Shown here: in pieces, positions 7,638-13,556 of the stretch | Layout of the letters: every line of letters starts with the position of its first letter | Numbering within the stretch: the stretch's first letter is position 1 | Origin: an uncultured Collinsella sp. | Lineage (GTDB): Bacteria; Actinomycetota; Coriobacteriia; Coriobacteriales; Coriobacteriaceae | Length of the DNA: 17,598 nucleotides | NCBI GenBank assembly: GCA_902495085.1 | Contig: CABUWA010000025.1 | Location: 1-17,598, forward strand | Direction: 5' to 3' | Program-made: the position numbers and the translations under genes | The notes under the pieces: model-generated | Databases searched by the model: none | What the model was told of the DNA's origin: nothing | The model's input: only the letters and a program-made list of their open reading frames with translations

Positions 7638-7763
7638 TCAGATGGTCGGGCTTGTTGCGTAAAGCGGCTGATAGGCTGATGGGGCGCAATCGTTGATTGC
7701 AGTGGAAATCAGAGACGGGACGAGTTCTGCCGTAACAGCAAACGGGCGGTTCTTTTGGCTCAT
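7638..7763 (-). pseudogene. Small ORF, probably the 5' half of a frameshifted gene
   Basis: An ATG at 7763, preceded by a strong GGAGGAAGGAAAG, opens 41 codons (MSQKNRPFAVTAELVPSLIS and on) ending in TGA at 7638. Just before that stop, the next frame reads ARPSDEAFMINLENG and continues with plausible codons to about 7510, close to the lipoprotein start. Removing one base in the AAGCCC run near 7650 would join the two. It may therefore be a small gene broken by a one-base insertion, or simply a 41-residue peptide. I recognise no family. The stretch 7510-7862 otherwise holds the 7813-7865 repeat. Confidence 0.35.
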
Positions 7764-7812
7764 TGGGCTTTCCTTCCTCCGACACTTGGAAAACGCTGTG
7801 TTTGGTTGGCTG

Positions 7813-7865
7813 ATACGCCTGATAATCAGCGCTTATCTAGCCGAGCGATAGATATTGCCGTGTCA
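7813..7865. repeat. Diverged second copy of the right-end junction
   Basis: This aligns without gaps to 9212-9264. The first 19 bp (ATACGCCTGATAATCAGCG) are identical, then 24 of 34 bases match, and similarity ends sharply at 7865. Read on the minus strand, 7865-7842 is TGA CAC GGC AAT ATC TAT CGC TCG, against TGT CAT GGG AAC ATC TGT CGC TCG at the phosphatase copy. Four of the five differences are third-position changes. It looks like a fossil attachment site derived from another allele of the same phosphatase gene. Confidence 0.65.
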
Positions 7866-8381
7866 TTGGAGACTGTTCCAAATTTTTCCATTATCGGTTG
7901 AATAGGAATCGAGTTTTCCGTCTCCATCGTTATCCACGGCTTTATTGCCATTGCCGTCAGCAATTGCTCCAGTTCCATCAGCATTTTTATGAATGGCGTA
8001 CTCCCCATCGGTGTCGATATAGTCTGTGCCACCGTCTTCCGAGTCAGACTTTAGATACGTTTTGCCGTCATCCGTATCAACCCAATCGTCCTCATCTAAT
8101 AATGTGCTAGAAGATGAGCTCGATGAGGAGCTGGAGTAAGAAGAATAATCATCATCGTCCTCAGAGTCTTCATCATCGTCCTCAGAGTCTTCATCATTTT
8201 CATCATAGGCGGCAGAAGAAGAGGAGCTTGACGGATCATTGAAAGAATTCAATATGCAAGCACAGCTGGTGATGTATAGGGCGCAAAGAAGGCAGACAGC
8301 AAGCATAGGCAGCAATGCCTTTTTAAAGTGCGTCGCAAACTTCGCGCTTTCACTTTCGGTGCCAGTGTTTTCGTCCGTCAT
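7863..8381 (-). CDS. Asp/Ser-rich membrane-anchored protein with calcium-loop-like motif
   Basis: A 172-residue protein. A charged N-terminus (1-21) precedes a hydrophobic helix at about 22-44, which ends in ITSC (C40), so it could be either a membrane anchor or a lipoprotein signal. Then come a Ser run, an acidic EDSEDD repeat tract, a second Ser run (about 81-92), and a C-terminal region with DTDG, ADGTG and DNDGDGKLD (150-158). The last is like a calcium-binding loop of the EF-hand/dockerin type, but a paired loop is not obvious. The ATG at 8381 has AAGGG nine bases upstream; an ATG at 8390 is also possible. The upstream zinc-ribbon gene ends 12 bases earlier, so the two form an operon. 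Its TGA stop falls exactly at the edge of the fossil attachment-site repeat. Confidence 0.7.
   Translation of the reverse strand: MTDENTGTESESAKFATHFKKALLPMLAVCLLCALYITSCACILNSFNDPSSSSSSAAYDENDEDSEDDDEDSEDDDDYSSYSSSSSSSSSSTLLDEDDWVDTDDGKTYLKSDSEDGGTDYIDTDGEYAIHKNADGTGAIADGNGNKAVDNDGDGKLDSYSTDNGKIWNSLQ
8150..8191. repeat. Two perfect 21-bp tandem repeats inside the acidic gene
   Basis: CATCATCGTCCTCAGAGTCTT occurs twice in tandem in frame, encoding the repeated acidic EDSEDDD block. A third, partial unit follows. Such in-frame repeats can change number by slippage and alter the length of the acidic linker. Confidence 0.8.
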
Positions 8382-8393
8382 GGGTGTCATCCC

Positions 8394-8606
8394 TTACGCA
8401 TCGTAGTCTTCGCGGAATCCGCAGTTCTGGCAGTAATACGTCTTTTTCTTCTTGCCAAGTGCTCCGCCCACGAGGCCAATGGGGCCTAAAAGCAGACCTC
8501 CAGCGGCGGCTTTTCCCACACTGAAGCCTTTATTAGATTCTCCTGTGCATTTCCAACCTGTGCGTTCTCCGCAAGATGGGCATTGTGCTGGTGCTTTGTT
8601 TGCCAT
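8394..8606 (-). CDS. Small zinc-ribbon protein with Gly-rich hydrophobic segment
   Basis: A 70-residue protein with two Cys pairs, CPSC (C9, C12) and CQNC (C59, C62), that can form one zinc ribbon. They are separated by a Gly/Ala/Leu-rich hydrophobic stretch (31-50, AAAGGLLLGPIGLVGGALG) and a lysine patch (52-55). The ATG at 8606 has AAGGA eight bases upstream; an ATG at 8615 lacks usable spacing. It is the first gene of the leftward pair with the acidic protein. The hydrophobic insert may associate with a membrane or be a glycine-zipper loop. Proteins of this layout are frequent and uncharacterised. Confidence 0.72.
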   Translation of the reverse strand: MANKAPAQCPSCGERTGWKCTGESNKGFSVGKAAAGGLLLGPIGLVGGALGKKKKTYYCQNCGFREDYDA

Positions 8607-8640
8607 AAAAATCATCCTTTCTCTGGCGATCGGTGCATCA

Positions 8641-8677
8641 ACGTCTTTATGACTTCAAGTATTTCTTTTCAAGACGT
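8641..8677 (-). promoter_or_regulatory. Candidate promoter with flanking inverted repeat for the zinc-ribbon/acidic pair
   Basis: On the minus strand, TTGAAA (8672-8667), a 17-bp spacer and TAAAGA (8649-8644) form a sigma-70-like promoter 38 bases before the ATG at 8606. Its ends overlap a 7-bp inverted repeat, ACGTCTT (8641-8647) and AAGACGT (8671-8677), which could be an operator. Confidence 0.4.
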
Positions 8678-8693
8678 TTGTGAATTAAATGCT

Positions 8694-8715
8694 ATCGGTG
8701 TGAACTGACACCGAT
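8694..8715. repeat. Perfect 8-bp hairpin upstream of the cargo promoter
   Basis: ATCGGTGT and ACACCGAT surround a 6-base loop, about 20 bases upstream of the -35 region. It has no T tract on either side, so an operator is more likely than a terminator. It lies at the start of a 739-bp stretch (8607-9345) without any intact gene. Confidence 0.4.
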
Positions 8716-8888
8716 TTCGCAGCTTGGGGTTAACGGACGAGGGTCACGTTTTATTCATCGTGATAACGGAATTGTTGTGCAGCAAATTGAACTTTTTGAG
8801 AGATGAAAGCTATGTGTTTGTGCACGATGCGTTCTCCTTCCATTGGCGTGACGGAAACTGCGGAAGGAGGCTCATCCGAAGAGCGGAA

Positions 8889-9056
8889 TGTGTAGCACGA
8901 AAAGGAGGAGTATCCACCCACAGTTGCTACACAGCTCCGAGCGCCTCGCAATAGCACGAACCAGCAAGGAGAAAGGGCAAATACCCCTCCTTGTCGCTGG
9001 TTGAGTGTCTTCAGTTGTGAAGCGCGAGCATTAAAAAATGCTAGAGCTGTGTAGCA
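8889..9056. repeat. Three copies of TGTGTAGCA, two within 13-bp inverted repeats
   Basis: TGTGTAGCA occurs at 8889-8897 and 9048-9056, and inverted at 8925-8933. The last two extend to a perfect 13-bp inverted pair, TGCTACACAGCTC (8925-8937) and GAGCTGTGTAGCA (9044-9056). The cluster sits within 350 bp of the element's right end. Sites for an accessory recombination protein or a structured RNA are the obvious possibilities. Confidence 0.5.
8961..9000. repeat. 40-bp imperfect hairpin
   Basis: CCAGC (8961-8965) pairs with GCTGG (8996-9000). Inside, AAGGAG pairs with CTCCTT and GGG with CCC around CAAATA. It lies between the TGTGTAGCA repeats, adding to an unusually structured 8889-9072 interval that contains no convincing reading frame. 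Confidence 0.45.
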
Positions 9057-9072
9057 GGTACAACTCTAGCAT
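9032..9072 (-). terminator. Leftward rho-independent terminator near the element's right end
   Basis: ATGCTAGAGCTGT (9038-9050) pairs with ACAACTCTAGCAT (9060-9072) with one mismatch. On the minus strand the stem is followed by a TTTTT run (revealed as AAAAA at 9033-9037). It would stop transcription coming from the RpiR and phosphatase side and so insulate the element from host promoters. Confidence 0.7.
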
Positions 9073-9171
9073 GCTGATAAGCCATTTAATCTACTGACCT
9101 GTTGAACGGTCGAAAAAGTAGGCTGTTGTGAAAAGCGGAACCATCTGGCCTGTCGTGCCTGAGCCTCTATG

Positions 9172-9189
9172 AGTAGTAAAAAGGTAGTA
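9172..9189. repeat. Candidate integrase arm-type site, right end
   Basis: AGTAGTAAAAAGGTAGTA differs at one base from 231-248 and has the same orientation. It lies 22 bases from the conserved 19-bp terminal sequence and about 50 bases from the phosphatase junction. This fits the arm and core arrangement used by Tn916-family integrases. Confidence 0.55.
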
Positions 9190-9211
9190 GACCAGATGAT
9201 TTGAATGGTTA

Positions 9212-9264
9212 ATACGCCTGATAATCAGCGGTTACCACGTCGAGCGACAGATGTTCCCATGACA
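9212..9264. other. Right attachment junction (attR-like)
   Basis: The 19-bp ATACGCCTGATAATCAGCG and the next ten bases belong to the element. From 9241 rightward the sequence is phosphatase coding sequence on the minus strand (TGTCGCTCG, encoding C-R-S). The exact crossover cannot be placed without an empty-site sequence; it should fall in or beside CGAGCGACAG (9241-9250). Confidence 0.6.
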
Positions 9265-9285
9265 GATAAACAGTAAGCGTTGCAT
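9232..9285 (-). pseudogene. Truncated low-molecular-weight protein-tyrosine phosphatase, interrupted in its P-loop
   Basis: The ATG at 9285, with AAAGG nine bases upstream, opens MQRLLFICHGNICRSTW and then TAA. CHGNICRS is the signature N-terminal catalytic P-loop (Cx5RS) of low-molecular-weight tyrosine phosphatases, which normally continues with P-M-A-E and about 140 more residues. The reading frame is lost directly after CRS, where the element sequence begins. The gene starts 60 bases after the stop of the RpiR gene on the same strand, so it was probably expressed with or after it. The product would be a 17-residue inactive peptide. The 3' remainder should flank the other end of the insertion, but I did not find it in the window. 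Confidence 0.8.
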
Positions 9286-9345
9286 AGGGCGATACCTTTC
9301 ATATAGAAGGCTGCTAAAGAGTCGAAGCCGGGCGCATGCCAAGTT

Positions 9346-10095
9346 TTATTTCTTGGCCAGTTTGAAGTAGCGCTCAAATATCAATTCGAAAACGTAATAG
9401 AACATCAATCGACTGTCGAGGTCCATGCTGCCCAAGCGGATTTCTTTTTGCACGGTGTAGATAGGGTAGTCGGCTAGTTTCGAGAGAGAATTTCGAGAAA
9501 AGCCGGTGAGCGTGACGACCTTGCATCCGCGCGTTTTGGCTATCGATGTGGCGTCAATAGACACCTGCGTCTCGCCGCTTACGGAAACGCTGAAGACCAG
9601 GTCGTTTTTGCCGAGGAGTTCTGCGTAATGCCTCATGACATGGCGTTCACTGAGCGTATCGGTGTTCTTGCCCATTATTTTGAGCTTTTCAGCCATTTCG
9701 AGGCACGGGTACTTCGAAAAGCCCGAGCAGAAGAACACGATATGCGAGGCGTCCTGGATAAGACTCACGACCGAATCGATGACCCGGTCGTTAAGCAGAT
9801 CTTTGGTCTGTACGAGCTGGGTATCAAGAGGAAGCGCCTCGATAGTGAATCGATTGCGGTCGAGCGAGGCGGAATACGATTGTTTGAGCTCTGTAAACCC
9901 CGAGAAGCCAAGCTTGTGAGCAAGCCTGACGATTGTATTGGGAGCGACGAAGAACCGTTCAGCAACGCTCTTAAGCGTGACATCGTCAATATCATCACGC
10001 AGCTCGATGATGTAGCGCATGATCTCGCTTTCGAGATCGTTGAGCTTGCTCTCGCCAGCTCGCACATGATCATAAAAAGATTCTTGATCTTTCAT
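9346..10095 (-). CDS. RpiR-family transcriptional regulator of module 1
   Basis: A 249-residue regulator with an N-terminal HTH of the RpiR type (about 20-77: TLKSVAERFFVAPNTIVRLA, then KLGFSGFTELK) and a C-terminal SIS phosphosugar-binding domain (about 115-215). SIS marks are FFCSGFSKYP (121-130) and FSVSVSGET (168-176). It lies divergent to the GH4-PTS pair at 10394-13364 and most likely controls it, responding to a phosphorylated sugar. The frame stays open to 10287, but the region before 10095 does not resemble the family. The ATG at 10095 gives the usual length; its Shine-Dalgarno is poor (GAGGGG is 12 bases away). Confidence 0.85.
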   Translation of the reverse strand: MKDQESFYDHVRAGESKLNDLESEIMRYIIELRDDIDDVTLKSVAERFFVAPNTIVRLAHKLGFSGFTELKQSYSASLDRNRFTIEALPLDTQLVQTKDLLNDRVIDSVVSLIQDASHIVFFCSGFSKYPCLEMAEKLKIMGKNTDTLSERHVMRHYAELLGKNDLVFSVSVSGETQVSIDATSIAKTRGCKVVTLTGFSRNSLSKLADYPIYTVQKEIRLGSMDLDSRLMFYYVFELIFERYFKLAKK

Positions 10096-10184
10096 AAGAT
10101 GTTTCAGCCCCTCGCACCTCGTCGTATATATGGTACCGCTTTGTGTTGCCAGGTGAGAAATCGGTAATCGGTCAAGATTGCCTA

Positions 10185-10203
10185 TTGCCCATGAACTGGG
10201 CAA
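10185..10203. promoter_or_regulatory. Palindrome in the divergent control region of module 1
   Basis: TTGCCCA and TGGGCAA surround five bases, a perfect 7-bp dyad about 90 bases upstream of the RpiR start. It is a candidate operator for the divergent genes. Confidence 0.4.
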
Positions 10204-10238
10204 ACGCGCGTGTCTGCCTACACATATCTGTGTCGTGA

Positions 10239-10281
10239 GCGAAATCATGTGTCCCCGTTTCGCATTGGCCCACACGGGGAC
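10239..10281. promoter_or_regulatory. Overlapping inverted repeats upstream of the GH4 gene
   Basis: GCGAAA and TTTCGC (10239-10263, 13-base spacer) overlap a stem of GTCCCCGT and ACGGGGAC (10251-10281, 15-base loop). There is no U tract after the stem. It could be a second operator or a leader structure controlling the rightward GH4-PTS transcript. The remainder of 10096-10393 shows no gene. Confidence 0.4.
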
Positions 10282-10393
10282 TCTCAAATGACCTTATGTC
10301 GCAAAATATCAATCGAAACGAAGCAAGCCGAGGACAACCGCGGAGCCCAAGGTCTTCGAGAACACCGATCAGCCAACCCTGGAGGGACGGAAC

Positions 10394-11719
10394 ATGAAGG
10401 ATAAGCTCAATATTGTGATCGTTGGCGGCGGCTCCACGTGGTGCCCTGGCATTCTTAAAGCCCTGACCAAGCACATGGACATTCTGCCGCTGAACCGCGT
10501 GATGCTCTATGACATCGATGCCGAGCGTCAGCGTCCGATCGGCGAGTTTGGCAAGATCCTCTTCGCCGAGGAGGAGCCCGGTGTGGAGTTTGGTTACACC
10601 ACCGATAAGGACGAGGCTTATACCGACGTCGACTTTGTGCTCTGCCAGATTCGTACCGGCGGCTACGAGATGCGTAGCAAGGACGAGAAGATTCCACTGC
10701 ATATGGGAATCATCGGCCAGGAAACGGTGGGCCCTGGCGGCATGGCTTACGGTATGCGCTCCATGCATGACATGGTTGAGATTGTCAACGACGTTCGCGC
10801 TCATAGCCCGGAGGCGTGGATTATCAACTACACCAACCCGGCCGCTATTGTGGCATATGGTCTCGAGCGCGTCCTGCCCGATGAGCATCGCGTCCTCAAC
10901 ATCTGCGATCAGCCCGTCAACCTCATGCGCTCTTACGGTCGCCTGCTCGGTCGCGATATGAGCAAGACGGAGCCCGTGTACTTTGGCCTCAATCACTTCG
11001 GTTGGTTCAAGCACATCTACGATGAAGAGGGCCATGACCTCGTCCCGCAGATTAAGGAGTACACGGAGAAGAACGGCTTCCTTCCTGCCGATGCCGAGCA
11101 GCGTGACCAGTCCTGGCTTGATACCTACGCCATGGTCAAGGACATGCTCGAGGACTTCCCCGACTATCTGCCCAACACTTATCTGCAGTACTATCTGTAT
11201 CCCGAGTACAAGGTCGCTCACCTCGACCCCGACTACACTCGCTCCGACGAGGTTATCAACGGTCGTGAGAAGCGCGTGTTCGCCGAGTGCGAGCGTGTTG
11301 CCAAAGTCGGCACCGCAAAGAACTCCTCGGTTGTGCAGAACGATGCTCATGGCGATATGATCGTGGAAATCACCTCGGCCATTTATCGCAACACCAACAA
11401 GACCTTCATTGTCATCGTGCCCAACAACGGCATTATCGAGGGTATGCCCGATGACGCCATGGTCGAGGTCGCGGCAAGCGTGGGCGCCAATGGCCCGCAG
11501 CCCTATGCTGTTGGCAAGATTGGCACCTTCTATCGCGGCCTTATGGAGAACCAGTACGCCTATGAGCGTCTGACTGTTGAGGCTTGGATGGAGGGTTCCT
11601 ACGAGAAGGCCCTGCAGGCACTCACACTTAATCGTCTGGTCGGTGACGCAAAGAAGGCTCGCAAAGTGCTCGACAAGCTCATCGAGGCCAATAAGGATTA
11701 CTGGCCGGAGCTTAAGTAG
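10394..11719 (+). CDS. GH4 6-phospho-alpha-glucosidase (module 1)
   Basis: A 441-residue cytoplasmic glycosidase of family GH4, which uses NAD+ and a divalent metal (typically Mn2+) to hydrolyse disaccharide 6-phosphates delivered by the PTS. The Rossmann nucleotide motif VIVGGGSTWCPG lies at 8-19. The metal site is C171 and H201 (ICDQP and GLNHFGWF), with D172 in the position of the proposed acid and the TYLQYYLYP tyrosines (262-270) where the base tyrosine lies. CDxP after the Cys, where beta-type enzymes usually have CNxP, points to the alpha-glucosidase branch (GlvA/MalH type). GGAGGG (10381-10386) precedes the ATG. The PTS permease gene follows after 82 bases. Maltose, sucrose isomers or trehalose 6-phosphate are all possible substrates; sequence does not decide. 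Confidence 0.9.
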   Translation: MKDKLNIVIVGGGSTWCPGILKALTKHMDILPLNRVMLYDIDAERQRPIGEFGKILFAEEEPGVEFGYTTDKDEAYTDVDFVLCQIRTGGYEMRSKDEKIPLHMGIIGQETVGPGGMAYGMRSMHDMVEIVNDVRAHSPEAWIINYTNPAAIVAYGLERVLPDEHRVLNICDQPVNLMRSYGRLLGRDMSKTEPVYFGLNHFGWFKHIYDEEGHDLVPQIKEYTEKNGFLPADAEQRDQSWLDTYAMVKDMLEDFPDYLPNTYLQYYLYPEYKVAHLDPDYTRSDEVINGREKRVFAECERVAKVGTAKNSSVVQNDAHGDMIVEITSAIYRNTNKTFIVIVPNNGIIEGMPDDAMVEVAASVGANGPQPYAVGKIGTFYRGLMENQYAYERLTVEAWMEGSYEKALQALTLNRLVGDAKKARKVLDKLIEANKDYWPELK

Positions 11720-11748
11720 CTAGTTCCATAGCGCTTGATAACTGTTAT

Positions 11749-11787
11749 GGGGCGTGTGGGCTGTAGAGCTGCACGCCCCGTTTCTTT
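11749..11787 (+). terminator. Intercistronic hairpin between GH4 and PTS genes
   Basis: GGGGCGTG (11749-11756) pairs with CACGCCCC (11772-11779) and is followed by GTTTCTTT. It fits a partial terminator or a processing/stability element that would set the ratio of enzyme to permease mRNA. The ribosome site of the permease (AGAGGGG) comes right after it. Confidence 0.6.
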
Positions 11788-11801
11788 AAGAGGGGTATCC
11801 C

Positions 11802-13364
11802 ATGAACAAAGATGAGCTGCTGGCAAAGTTCCAGCGCCTGGGCAAAGTCCTCATGACGCCTGTCTTGATCCTGCCAATCGCCGGCATCCTTCAGGGCTTT
11901 GGCAATGCCTTTACCAGCCCCACCCTTACGGCAGCTGTTCCCTGGCTAGCTGCTCCGGGCTTTGCGATTTTCTTTTCGATTCTCAAGGCCGCAGCCGGCA
12001 TCGTTATGAACAACATCCCGGTTATCTTCTCGATTTGTCTCGCCTATGGCTTCGCCAAGTCCGAGAAGGCTACCGCGGCGCTTTGTGGCTTTTTGGGCTA
12101 CATGTGCATGAACTCCGTGATGGGCACGTTCCTTACGGCGACTGGCGTTATCGATCCCGCGAATCTTACGACGGGCCAGAGCACGATCCTCGGTATCACC
12201 ACGCTCGACACTGGCGTTATTGGCGGTCTTCTGGTGGGTGCAATCGTCGCATGGTTGCATAACCGTTACTACAAGATTGAGCTGCCTGCCGTGTTCTCCA
12301 TCTTCAACGGCACGCGCTTTATCCCGGCGGTGACGCTGCTCTCATGCAGCATCCTCGCATTGGTCATGTCCTTTGTATTCCCGTTTATTCAGAACGCTCT
12401 CGGCGCGCTGTCCGAGTTCATCAAGGCCACGGGTGCCTTTGGTGCATTTGTCTACGGCGCCGGCGAGCGCATGCTCCTGCCTTTTGGCCTGCATCACTTT
12501 GTCTATTTGCCGTTCTTCTTCACGTCGCTCGGTGGCGTCGAGACCATCGACGGCCAGACCGTTCAGGGCGCTATCAATATCTACAACGCGATCCTGGGCT
12601 CTCCTAGCACGCCGTTTAACATCGAGGTCAGCCGTTTTGTCATGAACGGCAAGGTTATCTTCGCCATGTTCGGCCTGCCCGGCGCTGCACTCGCCTTCTA
12701 CAAGACGGCACTTCCCAAGAACAAGAAGAAGACCGCAGCGCTCATGATCGCCATCGTGGTGCCTTGCATCCTCTCCGGCATTACCGAGCCGCTCGAGTAC
12801 TCCTTCCTGTTTATCGCGCCCATCCTCTACGTGTTCCACGCTCTCATGGCTGGTCTTGCCTATGCGCTGACCTATATCCTGCAGTTCAACGTGGCTGGCT
12901 CTGCATCCTTTGGCGGCCCGCTCCTGTCGTTGATCTTTAACGGCATTATGGGTGCAGCCAAGGGCTCCAACTGGCAGGTTATCCTGTTCCTCGGCCCCAT
13001 CTACTTCGTGGTGTACTACTTCGTCTTCAAGTTCATCATTCTTAAGAAGGGCCTTAAGACTCCCGGCCGCGAGGAAGAGTCCGACGATGAGGCCGAAAAG
13101 GCTCCCAAGACCGTGATCAGCGACCTCATTCCCGCCATCGTTGAGGCAGTGGGCGGCGACAACAATATTAAGTCTGTTGAGGCCTGCTTCACCCGTCTGC
13201 GCATCCAGCTCAATGACTGTGACAAGGTGGTTGATGACGCCGAGTTTACCGAAAAGCTCGAAGCGCGTGGCATCGTGCATGTTAACGGCGGCGTGCAGAT
13301 TGTCTACGGCAACATGGCTTCTAACTACGCAACCCAGATGCGCGAGCTGCTGGGCATGGAGTAA
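11802..13364 (+). CDS. PTS IICB permease, glucose/alpha-glucoside type (module 1)
   Basis: A 520-residue membrane transporter of the phosphotransferase system that imports and phosphorylates its sugar. The IIC domain (about 1-415) has ten or so hydrophobic helices and the family marks GLHHFVYLPFFF (229-240) and GITEPLEYSFLF (326-337). A short acidic linker (TPGREEESDDEAE) leads to the IIB domain (about 437-520), with the phosphorylated Cys in ACFTRLR (C462). There is no IIA domain, so a IIA-Glc-type protein from elsewhere must supply the phosphate. The ATG is preceded by AGAGGGG. It pairs with the GH4 enzyme just upstream, which argues for an alpha-glucoside such as maltose or a sucrose isomer. 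It closely resembles the permease of module 2. Confidence 0.92.
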   Translation: MNKDELLAKFQRLGKVLMTPVLILPIAGILQGFGNAFTSPTLTAAVPWLAAPGFAIFFSILKAAAGIVMNNIPVIFSICLAYGFAKSEKATAALCGFLGYMCMNSVMGTFLTATGVIDPANLTTGQSTILGITTLDTGVIGGLLVGAIVAWLHNRYYKIELPAVFSIFNGTRFIPAVTLLSCSILALVMSFVFPFIQNALGALSEFIKATGAFGAFVYGAGERMLLPFGLHHFVYLPFFFTSLGGVETIDGQTVQGAINIYNAILGSPSTPFNIEVSRFVMNGKVIFAMFGLPGAALAFYKTALPKNKKKTAALMIAIVVPCILSGITEPLEYSFLFIAPILYVFHALMAGLAYALTYILQFNVAGSASFGGPLLSLIFNGIMGAAKGSNWQVILFLGPIYFVVYYFVFKFIILKKGLKTPGREEESDDEAEKAPKTVISDLIPAIVEAVGGDNNIKSVEACFTRLRIQLNDCDKVVDDAEFTEKLEARGIVHVNGGVQIVYGNMASNYATQMRELLGME

Positions 13365-13394
13365 ACGACTCAAACACACGATCAAGATTAATAC

Positions 13395-13440
13395 AGGCCG
13401 GCGTCCGATTCTACAATCGGGCGCCGGCCTGTGCTGTTTT
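13395..13440. terminator. Terminator after module 1
   Basis: AGGCCGGCG (13395-13403) pairs with CGCCGGCCT (13422-13430), extended inward by CCGAT/ATCGG after one T/G step, with a TCTACA loop. GTGCTGTTTT follows. It ends the rightward operon 31 bases past its stop and could also catch leftward RpiR transcripts. The rest of 13431-13556 shows no gene. Confidence 0.85.
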
Positions 13441-13556
13441 GGGGCGAATGGGCAAGTGCATGACGTGCTCGCTGCTCTCTTTTGGCACTGCCTATCGTGT
13501 GCTCGGGCGCCTTGCAACGGTGAGGTGCGTCCTTTTCAGTCCTAGTGTGTTTACGG

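Larger units (their letters stand above)
190..9241. mobile_element. Putative integrated element with Tn916-family integrase (ends approximate)
   Basis: The interval has a tyrosine integrase reading outward at one end, near-identical 18-bp arm-type repeats in direct orientation near both ends (231-248 and 9172-9189), a serine recombinase, cargo genes of unknown function, and visibly lower GC than the operons to the right. The right boundary is set by an interrupted tyrosine phosphatase gene whose intact part begins at about 9241. The left boundary is uncertain: it should lie between 53 and 230, but the matching half of the phosphatase gene is not found there. No relaxase, type IV secretion, replication or excisionase gene is recognisable. 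It could be a mobilisable element, a degenerate conjugative element, or two elements inserted side by side. Confidence 0.6.

Noticed and set aside
8150..8191. Possible CRISPR-like direct repeats
   Set aside because: The two units abut with no spacer and are in-frame coding repeats; no other regularly spaced repeats were seen in the window.
8751..8957. 68-codon leftward frame in the right-end interval
   Set aside because: It has a GTG start without a ribosome site and overlaps the TGTGTAGCA inverted repeats; the composition does not look coding.
10096..10287. 64-residue N-terminal extension of the module 1 RpiR regulator
   Set aside because: It runs through the divergent control region, contains its palindromes, and does not resemble the family.
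10172..11350. 392-codon open frame antisense to the module 1 GH4 gene
   Set aside because: It mirrors the codon bias of the GH4 gene, has no ribosome site or known family, and the sense strand encodes a complete GH4 enzyme.
12342..13517. 391-codon open frame antisense to the module 1 permease
   Set aside because: The composition is typical of a shadow of a GC-rich gene and it has no domain; the sense strand is a complete IICB permease.
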